A stretch of 36,667 bases of DNA. Source: an uncultured Collinsella sp. Lineage in GTDB: Bacteria > Actinomycetota > Coriobacteriia > Coriobacteriales > Coriobacteriaceae. Each line of letters begins with the position of its first letter. Within the stretch, counting starts at the first letter, position 1. The stretch is taken from positions 1 to 36,667 of the forward strand of contig USOG01000002.1 in the NCBI GenBank assembly GCA_900556365.1, written 5' to 3'. The position numbers and the translations under genes are program-made. A model generated the notes under the pieces. It was not told where the DNA came from. It was given only the letters and a program-made list of their open reading frames with translations, and did no database searches. Positions 28,296 through 36,667 of the stretch are shown here, piece by piece.

Positions 28296-31061
28296 ATGCT
28301 GATGCTCAAAACCGTCACGGTACTCGAAGCCATCTCCAAGCGCCGCCGCACGGCGCGCCCTGCCGCTCATACCGGCCTGTCCAAGAACACCATATTCGCC
28401 GCCACCCATAGTGCCGAGGACGCCCTCGTACTGCTTGACGCCACGGCAAACGGCCTCACCGTCGAGCAGGCAACTGAGCGCCTGAACGCCGTCGGCCCCA
28501 ACACCATCGAGGCAACGACCAAAACGCTCGCCCGCCGCATCGCCGACGCGTTCATCGATCCCTTCGCCGGCATCCTCGCCGCGCTCGCACTGGTCTCGCT
28601 CTACATCGACGTACTCGCCGTGCCCGAGCCGCAGCGCGATCCCTCCACGGTCATCGTCATCGGCATCATGCTGCTGGTATCGGGCGGCATGAAGTTTATC
28701 CAGGAAGCCCGCAGCGGCAATGCGGCCGAAGCCCTTAAGGACCTGGTCTCCAACACCTGTACCGCCCTGCGCGACAGCGAGCGCATCGAGATCCCCTTCG
28801 ACGAGCTCGTCCCCGGCGATGTAATCCGCCTCTCTGCCGGCGATATGGTGCCGGCCGATGCCCGCATCATCACCGCGCGCGACCTATTTGTGATCGAGTC
28901 CGCGCTCACCGGCGAGAGCGAGGCCATCGAAAAGACCGCCGCCACCGTCGTCGAGGGTGCCGATAGCTCCGCGCTGCCGCTCTCTGCCTGCAAGAACATC
29001 GTCTTTACCGGCACCTCCGTGCAAAACGGCACCGCCATGGCGCTTGTCGTTGCCACCGGCTCGGACACTTACCTGGGCGGCATCGCCAAGATGCTCAACG
29101 GGCGCGGCGAGAAGAGCGCGTTTGATCGCGGCGTCTCGAGCGTCTCCATGTTGCTCGTACGCCTCATGCTCGTTATGGCTCCGGCCGTCTTTGCCATCAA
29201 CGCCGCCACCAAGGGCAACGTCATCGACGCGCTGCTGTTCGCCACGAGCGTGGCCGTGGGCATCACGCCGCAGATGCTTCCCGTCATCGTGACCACGAGC
29301 CTGTCGCAGGGCGCCAAGGACCTTGCCCGCCGCCAGGTTATCGTCAAGGAGCTGCCGGCGATCCAAAACCTCGGTGCCATGGACGTGCTGTGCTGCGACA
29401 AGACCGGCACCCTCACCGAAGACCGCATCGTGCTCGAGCGCTACCTCAACACCGATGGCAACGAGGACGCACGTGTGCTGCGCCATGCGTTTTTGAACAG
29501 CCTCTTCCAGACCGGCCTCAAAAACCTTATCGACCTTGCCGTAATCGACCGTGCCGACGTGACGCCCTCGACCGTCGTGCCCGATTCCATGCTGGGCCAG
29601 AGCCTGCGCGACCGCTATACCAAGGTCGACGAGGTGCCCTTCGATTTCTCGCGCCGTCGCCTGAGCGTAGTTGTCGCCGACGCCCAAGGCAAAACCCAGA
29701 TGGTCACCAAGGGAGCTGCCGAGGAAATGCTCGAGATCTGCTCCTTTGTCGAGGTCGATGGCATCGCCCAGCCGCTCACCGAAGATAAGCTCGCCCAGAT
29801 TCGCAAGCAGGTCGCCGGACTCAACGCCGAGGGCCTGCGCGTGATTGCCGTGGCGCAGAAGACCGATCCGCGCTGCGTGGGCGAATTTGGCATCGCCGAC
29901 GAGTGCGACATGGTGCTGATGGGCTTTTTGGCCTTCCTCGATCCGCCCAAGGCGAGTGCCGCGGGCGCCGTCGCCACGCTCGAGGCCAAGGGCGTGGCGA
30001 TCAAGGTCCTGACCGGCGACAACGACCGCGTCGCCGCAACCGTCTGCGAGCAGATTGGCATCAATGCGAGCAACGTCTTACTCGGCTCCGAGATCGATGC
30101 GCTCGATGACGCCGAGCTTGCCGAGCGCGCCGAGAACGCCCATCTCTTCGCCAAGCTCTCGCCGCTGCAGAAGGCGCGTCTGGTGCGCGTCATGCGCGAG
30201 CTGCTCGGCCACACTGTGGGCTTTATGGGCGACGGCATCAACGACGCCGCCGCCATGCGTGCGAGCGATTGCGGTATCTCGGTCGACTCCGCCGTCGACA
30301 TCGCCAAGGAATCTGCCGATATCATCTTGCTTCAGAAGGACCTGGGCGTGCTCGAGCGCGGCATCATCGAAGGCCGCCGCACCTACGGCAACCTGCTCAA
30401 GTACCTCAAGACCACGGTGAGCTCCAACTTTGGCAACGTGCTGTCCGTGACCGTCGCGAGCCTGTTCTTGCCGTTTTTGCCCATGAGCGCTCTGCAGCTG
30501 GTGCTGCTATCGCTGGTCTACGAGATCGTGTGCATCGCGCTGCCATGGGACACCGTCGATGACGCCTGGACTGCCCGTCCGCGCGCCTGGGACGCCGCGT
30601 CCATCAAGGGCTTTATGCTCGAGCTGGGCCCCGTGAGCTCGCTGTTTGATATCGTTACCTTCGCCGCGCTCTTCTTTGTGGTGTGCCCCGCCGCCGTGGG
30701 CGCAAGCTGGTCCGAGCTTGCCGCCGCGGGCAATGTCACGGGCATGGCAGCCTTTGCGGCGCTCTTCCAGAGTGGCTGGTTTGTCGAGTCCATGTGGTCG
30801 CAGACGCTCGTGATCCACATGCTGCGCTCCCCGCGCCTGCCGAGCCCGCGCGACCATGCCGCACCGGCACTGTGCGCCCTCACCGTGCTGGGCCTGGCGC
30901 TCGTCACCTGGCTGCCGGCAAGCCCCATCGCCGATGCACTCGGCCTCATGACGCTGCCCACGAGCTTTTTCGCGCTGCTCATCGGCATCGTCACCGCCTA
31001 CATCGCGCTCACCCAGCTGGCAAAACGCCGCTACATCGCCCGCCACGGCGAGCTGCTGTAG
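28296..31061 (+). CDS. mgtA: Magnesium-transporting P-type ATPase
   Basis: A 921-residue P3B-type ATPase that imports Mg2+ into the cytoplasm. Visible are the N-terminal cation ATPase domain (LTVEQATERLNAVGPN), the actuator TGES loop in SALTGESEAIEK, the membrane motif VGITPQMLPVIVTTSLSQGA typical of MgtA/MgtB, the phosphorylated Asp at D368 in DKTGTLT, the KGAAEEML nucleotide-binding region, the TGDN and GDGINDAAAMR hinge motifs, and C-terminal membrane helices. Length fits the family. A near-perfect AAGGAGG precedes the ATG. A long leader with a possible short peptide and hairpins lies upstream. Convergent with the LuxR-type gene, with a shared inverted repeat between them. Confidence 0.95.
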   Translation: MLMLKTVTVLEAISKRRRTARPAAHTGLSKNTIFAATHSAEDALVLLDATANGLTVEQATERLNAVGPNTIEATTKTLARRIADAFIDPFAGILAALALVSLYIDVLAVPEPQRDPSTVIVIGIMLLVSGGMKFIQEARSGNAAEALKDLVSNTCTALRDSERIEIPFDELVPGDVIRLSAGDMVPADARIITARDLFVIESALTGESEAIEKTAATVVEGADSSALPLSACKNIVFTGTSVQNGTAMALVVATGSDTYLGGIAKMLNGRGEKSAFDRGVSSVSMLLVRLMLVMAPAVFAINAATKGNVIDALLFATSVAVGITPQMLPVIVTTSLSQGAKDLARRQVIVKELPAIQNLGAMDVLCCDKTGTLTEDRIVLERYLNTDGNEDARVLRHAFLNSLFQTGLKNLIDLAVIDRADVTPSTVVPDSMLGQSLRDRYTKVDEVPFDFSRRRLSVVVADAQGKTQMVTKGAAEEMLEICSFVEVDGIAQPLTEDKLAQIRKQVAGLNAEGLRVIAVAQKTDPRCVGEFGIADECDMVLMGFLAFLDPPKASAAGAVATLEAKGVAIKVLTGDNDRVAATVCEQIGINASNVLLGSEIDALDDAELAERAENAHLFAKLSPLQKARLVRVMRELLGHTVGFMGDGINDAAAMRASDCGISVDSAVDIAKESADIILLQKDLGVLERGIIEGRRTYGNLLKYLKTTVSSNFGNVLSVTVASLFLPFLPMSALQLVLLSLVYEIVCIALPWDTVDDAWTARPRAWDAASIKGFMLELGPVSSLFDIVTFAALFFVVCPAAVGASWSELAAAGNVTGMAAFAALFQSGWFVESMWSQTLVIHMLRSPRLPSPRDHAAPALCALTVLGLALVTWLPASPIADALGLMTLPTSFFALLIGIVTAYIALTQLAKRRYIARHGELL

Positions 31062-31161
31062 CAAGTAGACGGAAAACACCCTGCCAGCTGCCGTTGCCAC
31101 TACCACAGCTGCCAACGCCGCTGCCGTTGCCTCTGCCGCCGCCGCAGTCTATCCCCCCAGC

Positions 31162-31228
31162 AGTTGCGGTGAAATAGTTCCTGTTTAAAGCCCCGTGACT
31201 TTAATTTAGGGACTATTCCACCGCAACT
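31162..31228. repeat. Long inverted repeat, GTTGCGGTGRAATAGTTCC family, copy 2
   Basis: Arms 31162-31182 and 31208-31228 pair over about 21 bp. As in copy 1 (882-948), the arms contain one G-T-type position, but in the opposite arm. It lies between the convergent mgtA and LuxR-type genes, as copy 1 lies between convergent genes. The bases just before it (31078-31150) are a low-complexity stretch of GCTGCC/GCCGTT triplet-like runs. Confidence 0.75.
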
Positions 31229-31242
31229 TATTGGGAGATTAG

Positions 31243-32787
31243 CTAGTCCTTGGGTGTCCAGGACCAGAAGAAGTTGATGAGGGCCACGCGCGAGGCGGTG
31301 CCGGTCTTTTTGTTGATCGAGGAAATGTGACGATAGAGCGTGGAGCGCGAAAGGAAAAGCGTTGTGGCGATGTCCTGAACGCTCTGGTCCGAAACGACCA
31401 AGACCTCAAGAATATCGTGCTCGCGCTCTGTAAGCCCAAAGGTGGCGACGAAAGCATCGAGGCGTTCATCGGACGTGAGCTCCGCTGCCTCCACGGGCTC
31501 GGGGTCGGAGCGTGTGGGCGCAAGATCCCCACCAAGATCGTCGGTGGCAAGCGGCAGGCCACCCTGCATCACGGCATCATCGGTTCGTTGCCCCAACTGC
31601 CCCAGCAGCGTAATCGCAATGCCCACAAACATCACGAGCGCCGCACCGATCGCAGCCAGCACGTTTTGACTCGAGATGATCGCCACCGCCGGCGCCGTCA
31701 CGAGCATCGAGCACACGTTGTTGACGACGCGACCCATGCACGGCCAAAAATATGACCAGCGCGCATAGAGCGAGACGGCGGCATATTTTGTGGTAAAGAA
31801 CACCACAAAGAAGCCCGAGCCCAGATAAAAGATGATCGTGGCAGCAAGCTCGTTGCCGCCATTGCCATCGACGATGAGCACAAAGAACGAAAGCGTGGAC
31901 AGTATGGCGGCACATGTCATGCCGATATTCATATACGAGCGGCCGTGCAGGTCAAATAGGACGCCGGCAGCCAACGAGCTCACGACAAGCAGCAGGCGCG
32001 GCCAGTCACCCAAATCAACGGCTCCGGTAGCATGCAAGGTTGTGAGACCCGCGTTGAGAGCGGCGAATACGCCGGAAAGATACGCCGTCGCCACGGTCAG
32101 GCGGACCACGGCGCGGCGGAATGCCGCCTTTGCCTTGGGATCGTCTTGCCACTTGGCGCCATATTCCAAAGCATCTACCGAAAGCCCGGCAACACTGGGT
32201 TCAAAGCTGGGATCGGACTCGTCGCGCAGCTTGGCGCGTCGGGCACCGTGGAGCAACGCCACCTGCGCGATCGCACAGACAACCAGAACAGCCTGCTGAG
32301 GAATGCCGGCAGGCATCACCATGTGGTTGAGGACCTGCACCAGCACGCCCATGACGTAAGAAAGTGCGGCGGCGCGCGCCAAGCAGGGCGTCCGCGCAAA
32401 GCGCCGTGCAAAGTTTGCGTAGGCAGTCGATCCGCAGTAGCCCAACGCGCAGCACGCCACCAAACTGCCGGCAATTACCACCTCAACCTGAACCGCCATA
32501 ATCAACAGCAGCAATGCCGCCACCAGCAAAACGCCCGTGACGTCACTCGTTGCGTCGATAGCATGGGGACGGCGATAGTACAGAATGGGACGCACAAAGA
32601 AGCCAATCACGCTCGCGCCGATGACAAGGCTCTCATAAATAACGACCTCGTTCGGAGACACGAACTCGGCCATGCGCGCATCAAAAAGATACTCGCACGC
32701 CAAAAACGTGAAGAAGAACAGCGCCAGGCATATAATCTCCCGAATGCCCCGACGCAGATATGCGGTTGTGTCTCCCATGTCCCTCAT
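31243..32787 (-). CDS. Membrane-embedded LuxR-family regulator
   Basis: A 514-residue protein with about 12 predicted membrane helices over residues 15-425 and a C-terminal LuxR-type HTH (about 450-510: FGLTEREHDILEVLV, QDIATTLFLSRSTLYRHISSIN, KTGTASRVALINF). The membrane part resembles an MFS-like fold. Many such regulators are encoded in Eggerthella, Collinsella and relatives, generally with unknown ligands; they may sense small molecules directly at the membrane. The ATG at 32787 follows GGGGGT; an ATG three codons later is possible, and the TTG at 32808 is unlikely. It lies next to mgtA but in convergent orientation, so no link is implied. Confidence 0.9.
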   Translation of the reverse strand: MRDMGDTTAYLRRGIREIICLALFFFTFLACEYLFDARMAEFVSPNEVVIYESLVIGASVIGFFVRPILYYRRPHAIDATSDVTGVLLVAALLLLIMAVQVEVVIAGSLVACCALGYCGSTAYANFARRFARTPCLARAAALSYVMGVLVQVLNHMVMPAGIPQQAVLVVCAIAQVALLHGARRAKLRDESDPSFEPSVAGLSVDALEYGAKWQDDPKAKAAFRRAVVRLTVATAYLSGVFAALNAGLTTLHATGAVDLGDWPRLLLVVSSLAAGVLFDLHGRSYMNIGMTCAAILSTLSFFVLIVDGNGGNELAATIIFYLGSGFFVVFFTTKYAAVSLYARWSYFWPCMGRVVNNVCSMLVTAPAVAIISSQNVLAAIGAALVMFVGIAITLLGQLGQRTDDAVMQGGLPLATDDLGGDLAPTRSDPEPVEAAELTSDERLDAFVATFGLTEREHDILEVLVVSDQSVQDIATTLFLSRSTLYRHISSINKKTGTASRVALINFFWSWTPKD

Positions 32788-32929
32788 GGTTAACCCCCAG
32801 CCGCTCAATTGTCTGGAAATCTATTTTAATAAAGAACCAGTCTCAATATCGAAGCCGAGCTCGAAATGCTGCAAATTTGACCCCAGCCGTTCACGTCACA
32901 CCGCGGTTTTGAGCCTCATGGACCAGAAG

Positions 32930-33052
32930 GGACACGCGCGGCCTCTAGCTCGGCCAGGAGTGTCCCAGCTGCCACTCATTTAAGTACGTCCCCAATGAGT
33001 GGCCGAAGAACGTCCCCAACGACTGGTCAAAAATGGGCCATGTGTCCCAGTT
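32930..33052. repeat. REP-like repeat cluster with GTCCCC units
   Basis: GCCACTCATT (32971-32980) pairs perfectly with AATGAGTGGC (32994-33003) around a loop with TACGTCCCC. A second unit (AACGTCCCCAACGACTGG) follows, and GTGTCCCAG occurs on either side (32960 and 33042). It is related to 26918-27001. The rest of the gap 32788-33146 shows no gene. Confidence 0.65.
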
Positions 33053-33146
33053 GTGGAGACTCCTTGAGCCGTCTGGGTATCGCGAAGGATCGCGCACTCC
33101 CCCATCATCAAAAGTGACACACGCTACCAGTTGATGGGAGGCAGCC

Positions 33147-33884
33147 ATGGGCTTCTTTGACAAGATGTTCGAGAAGAAAGAGTGCGCGATTTGCGGTACC
33201 GAGCTGGGACTTCTAGGTAAGACAAAAATCAATGAAGGCTACCTGTGCAAAGAGTGCGCCGGCAAGCTCTCCCCCTACTTTCACGGTTATCGCTCCAGCA
33301 CCGCGGACGACATCCGTGAGCAACTCGCCTACCGCGAGGCCAACGCCGAACGCCTGTCTTCGTTCAACCCCACGCGCACGCTTTCTGCCGGGCGCACCAA
33401 TATTATGCTCGATGAGGACGCGGGCCTGCTGATCATCACTTCGCAGAGCCGCTGGCGCGACGCCAATCCCGACATCATCGAGTTCTCGCAGGTACTCGGC
33501 TGCGATATGGATATCGACGAGCATCGCACCGAGATCTATCGCGAGACCAAGGACGGCGAGCGCGAGAGCTACAACCCGCCGCGCTACGACCTGGATTACG
33601 ACTTTAATCTGACCATCCACGTCAACACGCCGTACTTTACCGAGATCAACCTGCGCGTGAACGACTCCACCATCGATCAGCGCGGCTCCATCGAATACCG
33701 CGAGGCCAAGCGCCAGGCAACCGAGGTCCGCGACGCGCTGGTGCAGCTGCGCCAGGAAACGCGCGACAGCGTCGTGGCCGCCAAGGCCCCCAAGACCGCG
33801 GTGACCTGCCCCTTCTGCGGTGCAACCACCATTCCCGATGCCAGTGGGCGCTGCGAATACTGCGGCGGCGCCATCGGCGCATAG
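33147..33884 (+). CDS. DUF4428/zinc-ribbon protein
   Basis: A 245-residue soluble protein. The N-terminal DUF4428-like zinc motif (about 13-45) reads CAICGTELGLLGKTKINEGY then LCKECAGKL, with C13, C16, C34 and C37 as ligands. The middle (about 75-200) is a beta-rich domain (GRTNIMLDEDAGLLIITSQS, IHVNTPYFTEINLRV). The C-terminus has a zinc ribbon (CPFCGATTIPDASGRCEYCGG). GGGAGG precedes the ATG. It is 24 bases upstream of the next zinc-ribbon gene and is presumably first in the operon that continues into the SPFH protein. Such proteins have no assigned biochemical role. Confidence 0.85.
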   Translation: MGFFDKMFEKKECAICGTELGLLGKTKINEGYLCKECAGKLSPYFHGYRSSTADDIREQLAYREANAERLSSFNPTRTLSAGRTNIMLDEDAGLLIITSQSRWRDANPDIIEFSQVLGCDMDIDEHRTEIYRETKDGERESYNPPRYDLDYDFNLTIHVNTPYFTEINLRVNDSTIDQRGSIEYREAKRQATEVRDALVQLRQETRDSVVAAKAPKTAVTCPFCGATTIPDASGRCEYCGGAIGA

Positions 33885-33908
33885 CCTCCGGCAGCGAAAG
33901 GACCGATC

Positions 33909-35231
33909 ATGGCCTTCGAGAGCGTTAACTATCAGTGCCCTGCCTGCGGTGGCCCCTTACATTTTGCAAGCGCCGAGCAAAAGCTCGTCTGCGACTACTG
34001 TGACTCGCGCTTTGAAGTCGAAGAAGTCGAGGCCCTCTATCGCGAGCGCCAGGACAAGGCCGACGCCAAAGCCGATGCGGCAGCCGCAACGCCAAAGCCC
34101 CTCGCCGACGACGCGGTGCAGGAGCTCGCCCAAAACGCCGGCTACATCTGCTCGTCGTGCGGCGCCGAGCTCGTGTCCGACGGCACCGTCGCCGTCACCA
34201 CCTGCCCGTACTGCGGCAACTCCGCCGTGGCGCCCGGCCAGCTCTCTGGCGACTTCTCGCCCGACCTGGTGATTCCGTTTAAGCTCGGGCGCGACGACGT
34301 CACGGCCGCACTCAAGGAACACTACAAGGGCAAGATCTTGCTGCCCAAGAGCTTTGTCACCGGCAACCACATCGACGAGGTCCAAGGTGTCTACGTGCCG
34401 TTTTGGCTCTACGGCGCCCGCGTTGACGGCGAAGTGTACTTTGACGCGACCAACGAGACCGTGACCGAGGAATCCGACCGCACCGTCACGACCACCGACC
34501 ACTACGATGCCTATCGCAAGGGCAATATCTCGTTTAAGCGCGTGCCCGTCGACGGATCGTCCAAGATGCCCGACGGCCACATGGATGCCATCGAGCCGTT
34601 TGACTACGACGCGCTGCGTCCGTTCTCGGTCGCATATATGCCCGGCTACATCGCCAACCGTTACGACGAGGACTGCGAGACCTGCAAGGCGCGCGCCGAG
34701 CGTCGTATGGAAGAAAGTACGATCTCGGCCCTGCGCGAGACCGTCGTCGACGAGTATGACGACGCCACGGTCGAAAGCAAGCAGCTCGACTACACCTGGG
34801 AAGACAGCGACTACGCCCTGTTCCCCGTCTGGATGCTCTCCACCTCGTGGAACGGCAAGAGCTACCTGTTTGCCATGAACGGCCAGACCGGCCGCTTGGT
34901 CGGCGAGCTCCCCTGCTCCAAGCCCAAGCTCGCCATCGCCTCGGTGCTGTTCTTCGTGATCGGATTTATCCTCTCCCAGATTCTCTTTATGGGGGAATAC
35001 GCCTTCGATCCGGATTACCTCACCTTTGATATCGAGGGTATCCTCATCAACATCATCGCGCCGCTGATCATCGTGATTATCGGAGACGTGCTACTGGTAG
35101 GCCAGCTCAAGACGGCCAACGAAGCAACCCATGCCGATGAGTATTGTGGCGAGCTCGACCTGACCGAGAAGCACGACACCTTCAGCCACACCGAGACCAC
35201 CGTTGTCATGAAAGACGACAAGGACGATTAG
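33909..35231 (+). CDS. Zinc-ribbon membrane protein (YdjG-like)
   Basis: A 440-residue protein with two N-terminal zinc ribbons: CPACGGPLHF..CDYCDSRF (about 10-37) and CSSCGAEL..CPYCGNS (about 79-104). They are followed by a mostly soluble domain (about 110-340) and two hydrophobic helices near the C-terminus (about 340-357 and 377-395). It resembles Bacillus subtilis YdjG, from the ydjFGHI operon that also has a PspA-like protein and an SPFH protein. It would be a membrane protein facing the cytoplasm with its ribbons. Context with the SPFH gene supports an envelope-stress or membrane-organisation role, which is inference. Confidence 0.85.
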   Translation: MAFESVNYQCPACGGPLHFASAEQKLVCDYCDSRFEVEEVEALYRERQDKADAKADAAAATPKPLADDAVQELAQNAGYICSSCGAELVSDGTVAVTTCPYCGNSAVAPGQLSGDFSPDLVIPFKLGRDDVTAALKEHYKGKILLPKSFVTGNHIDEVQGVYVPFWLYGARVDGEVYFDATNETVTEESDRTVTTTDHYDAYRKGNISFKRVPVDGSSKMPDGHMDAIEPFDYDALRPFSVAYMPGYIANRYDEDCETCKARAERRMEESTISALRETVVDEYDDATVESKQLDYTWEDSDYALFPVWMLSTSWNGKSYLFAMNGQTGRLVGELPCSKPKLAIASVLFFVIGFILSQILFMGEYAFDPDYLTFDIEGILINIIAPLIIVIIGDVLLVGQLKTANEATHADEYCGELDLTEKHDTFSHTETTVVMKDDKDD

Positions 35232-35280
35232 TCATTCTGACCAATAACCACCCGGCCTTTGACGAGAAAGGAAGATCACC

Positions 35281-36522
35281 ATGGGACTCTTGAAAGCTGG
35301 ATTGGGAGCTGCCGGCGGCGTCATGGCCGACCAGTGGAAGGAATTTATCTACTGCGAATCGATGCCTGCTGACGTCTTGGCCTGCAAGGGCAGCAAACGC
35401 ACCGGTGGCCGCAGCTCCAACACGCGCAGCGAGGACAACGTCATCTCCAACGGCTCGGTCATCGCCGTCAACGATGGCCAGGGCATGCTCGTGGTGCAAA
35501 ACGGCAAGATCATCGAAGTCGCGCTGGAGCCCGGTGAGTTCGTCTTCGATACCGGCAGCGAGCCGAGCGTCTTTAGCGGCAACCTGGGCAATTCCATCAA
35601 GGAGACCTTCGCCAATATCGGCAGCCGCTTTACCTTTGGCGGCGACGCGGGCAAGGACCAGCGCGTCTACTTCATCAACACCAAGGAGATTATCGGCAAT
35701 AAGTACGGCACCGCCTCGCCCGTGCCCTTCCGCGTGGTCGATAACAACATTGGTCTGGACGTCGACATCTCCGTGCGCTGCAACGGCGAGTATTCGTACC
35801 GCATCACCAACCCGCTGCTGTTCTACACCAACGTATGCGGCAACGTGACCGATAGCTATACGCGCGACAAGATCGACAGCCAGCTTAAGTCCGAGCTGCT
35901 CACCGCCCTGCAGCCCGCCTTTGCCAAGATCTCGGAGATGGGCATCCGCTACAGTGCCATCCCCGGCCACACCACCGAGCTCGCCCGCGCGCTCAACGAG
36001 GTCCTCTCGGCCGACTGGCGCGACCTGCGTGGTGTCGAGATCGTGAGCTTTGGCGTTAACTCCATCGCCGCCTCGCAAGAGGACGAGCAGATGATCAAGG
36101 ACCTGCAGAAGGCCGCGGTCATGCGCGATCCCACCATGGCAGCAGCCAACATCGCCAGCGCCCAGAGCGACGCGATGCGCGCGGCGGCCGCTAACCCCAA
36201 CGGCGCAATGGCCGGCTTTATGGGCATGGGCATGGCAGGTGGCATGGGCGGCATGAATGCCAGCCAGCTGTTCGCCGCCGGCCAGGCACAGCAGCAGGCC
36301 GCCCCGCAGCCGGCTCCGGCGCCCGCCCCCGCACCGGCCCCCGCCGCCGCACCCGCGGCCGGCACGTGGACCTGCAGCTGCGGTGCCACCAACACCGGCA
36401 AGTTCTGCTCCGAGTGCGGCAGTCCCGCGCCCGCCCCCGCACCGGCCAAGTGGTTCTGCCCCAACTGCGGTAGCGAAAACGGCGGCAAGTTCTGCAGCAA
36501 CTGCGGAACGCCCAGGCCCTAG
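35281..36522 (+). CDS. SPFH/virion-core-like protein with C-terminal zinc ribbons (YdjI-like)
   Basis: A 413-residue protein. Residues 1-290 are an SPFH (Band 7)-like domain of the YdjI type: WKEFIYCESMPADVLACKG, then VVQNGKIIEVALEPGEFVFD, and the helical DKIDSQLKSELLTALQPAF. A Gly/Met-rich stretch (about 307-327) and a Pro-Ala-rich linker (about 335-360) follow. Two zinc ribbons end the protein (CSCGATNTGKFCSECG and CPNCGSENGGKFCSNCG). SPFH proteins build membrane-associated oligomers. In B. subtilis, YdjI takes part in recruiting the PspA-like YdjF to the membrane. GAAAGGAAG precedes the ATG. It probably belongs to one operon with the two genes before it. Confidence 0.9.
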   Translation: MGLLKAGLGAAGGVMADQWKEFIYCESMPADVLACKGSKRTGGRSSNTRSEDNVISNGSVIAVNDGQGMLVVQNGKIIEVALEPGEFVFDTGSEPSVFSGNLGNSIKETFANIGSRFTFGGDAGKDQRVYFINTKEIIGNKYGTASPVPFRVVDNNIGLDVDISVRCNGEYSYRITNPLLFYTNVCGNVTDSYTRDKIDSQLKSELLTALQPAFAKISEMGIRYSAIPGHTTELARALNEVLSADWRDLRGVEIVSFGVNSIAASQEDEQMIKDLQKAAVMRDPTMAAANIASAQSDAMRAAAANPNGAMAGFMGMGMAGGMGGMNASQLFAAGQAQQQAAPQPAPAPAPAPAPAAAPAAGTWTCSCGATNTGKFCSECGSPAPAPAPAKWFCPNCGSENGGKFCSNCGTPRP

Positions 36523-36541
36523 CGCCCCTAACTGGTAATGA

Positions 36542-36563
36542 GCGGGGGATCCGCCACCCCCGC
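36542..36563 (+). terminator. Hairpin after the SPFH gene
   Basis: GCGGGGG (36542-36548) pairs with CCCCCGC (36557-36563). The following bases (ATTTGCTTCT) are only moderately T-rich, so it may attenuate rather than stop transcription into the next gene. Confidence 0.45.
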
Positions 36564-36602
36564 ATTTGCTTCTATGGGTTTCGTTCGATGAAGGAGGACA
36601 CC

Positions 36603-36667
36603 ATGAAGACAACGTTCAAAAAGTCCGTACTCGCATTTCTGACATGCGTCCTGGCGCTCGCCTTTGC
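36603..36667 (+). CDS. Secreted or membrane protein, 5' end only
   Basis: An ATG preceded by GAAGGAGG opens a frame that runs off the right edge. The 21 complete codons read MKTTFKKSVLAFLTCVLALA then F: a typical basic-plus-hydrophobic signal peptide. No cleavage site or mature domain is visible. In the Bacillus ydjFGHI cluster the companion of these genes, YdjH, is a TPM-domain protein with a signal peptide, so that is one possibility, but nothing here proves it. Confidence 0.65.
   Translation, partial: MKTTFKKSVLAFLTCVLALAF

Noticed and set aside
35206..36612. A 468-codon minus-strand open frame opposite the SPFH gene
   Set aside because: It is antisense to a well-supported gene with domain motifs; the Gly/Ala-rich translation is typical of a shadow frame.

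Overview
The window is about 36.7 kb of high-GC bacterial chromosome. Gene content points to the class Coriobacteriia (Actinomycetota), most likely a gut Collinsella or close relative. Pointers are the nadABC genes with a 3H-domain niacin repressor, a hypFCDE cluster, a membrane-embedded LuxR-type regulator with many helices, lipoproteins, a stand-alone PTS EIIA and AT-poor codon use. The taxon is an inference from gene families, not from a marker gene. No rRNA, tRNA, CRISPR array or transposase gene was seen.

Layout. (1) 1-6250: a repeat-rich gene-free stretch, a small 2[4Fe-4S] ferredoxin, the leftward NAD operon nadA-nadB-nadC-niaR behind a promoter embedded in a perfect 19-bp inverted repeat, a gene of uncertain function, and thioredoxin. 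(2) 6286-14844: a tightly packed leftward operon of eight genes encoding a complete dedicated Hsp70 set (DnaK-, DnaJ- and GrpE-like), an FtsK/EccC-like ATPase with three ATPase-like modules, a tail-anchored coiled-coil protein, a small helical WXG100-sized protein, a membrane-anchored peptidoglycan amidase and a zinc-ribbon/YARHG membrane protein. A divergent XRE regulator (14992) and an AAA/DUF4143 ATPase with a 23-bp tandem repeat in its upstream region (15374-15457) follow. The block 6.3-16.8 kb looks less GC-rich than its flanks. (3) 16856-23025: a small helical protein, a NikR-type nickel regulator and hypF-hypC-hypD-hypE for [NiFe]-hydrogenase cofactor assembly. (4) 23150-28300: HAD phosphatase, lipoprotein, EIIA, RpiR-family regulator and pyrE, separated by repeats. 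(5) 28296-32787: an MgtA-type Mg2+ ATPase behind a long leader, and a convergent membrane LuxR regulator. (6) 33147-36667: a zinc-ribbon/SPFH cluster resembling Bacillus ydjG-ydjI, running off the right edge.

The most interesting protein system is the 6286-14844 operon. I read it as a type VII-secretion-like or other envelope-associated machine with its own membrane-tethered chaperone; this is inference. The most interesting non-coding signal is a roughly 180-nt element placed directly 3' of genes in two full copies (24.12-24.30 and 27.00-27.18 kb) plus a truncated one (21.91 kb). Its outer stem has changed almost completely between copies while still pairing, so it is probably a structured RNA or a mobile structured repeat. 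Several other palindromic repeat families fill most of the longer intergenic gaps.
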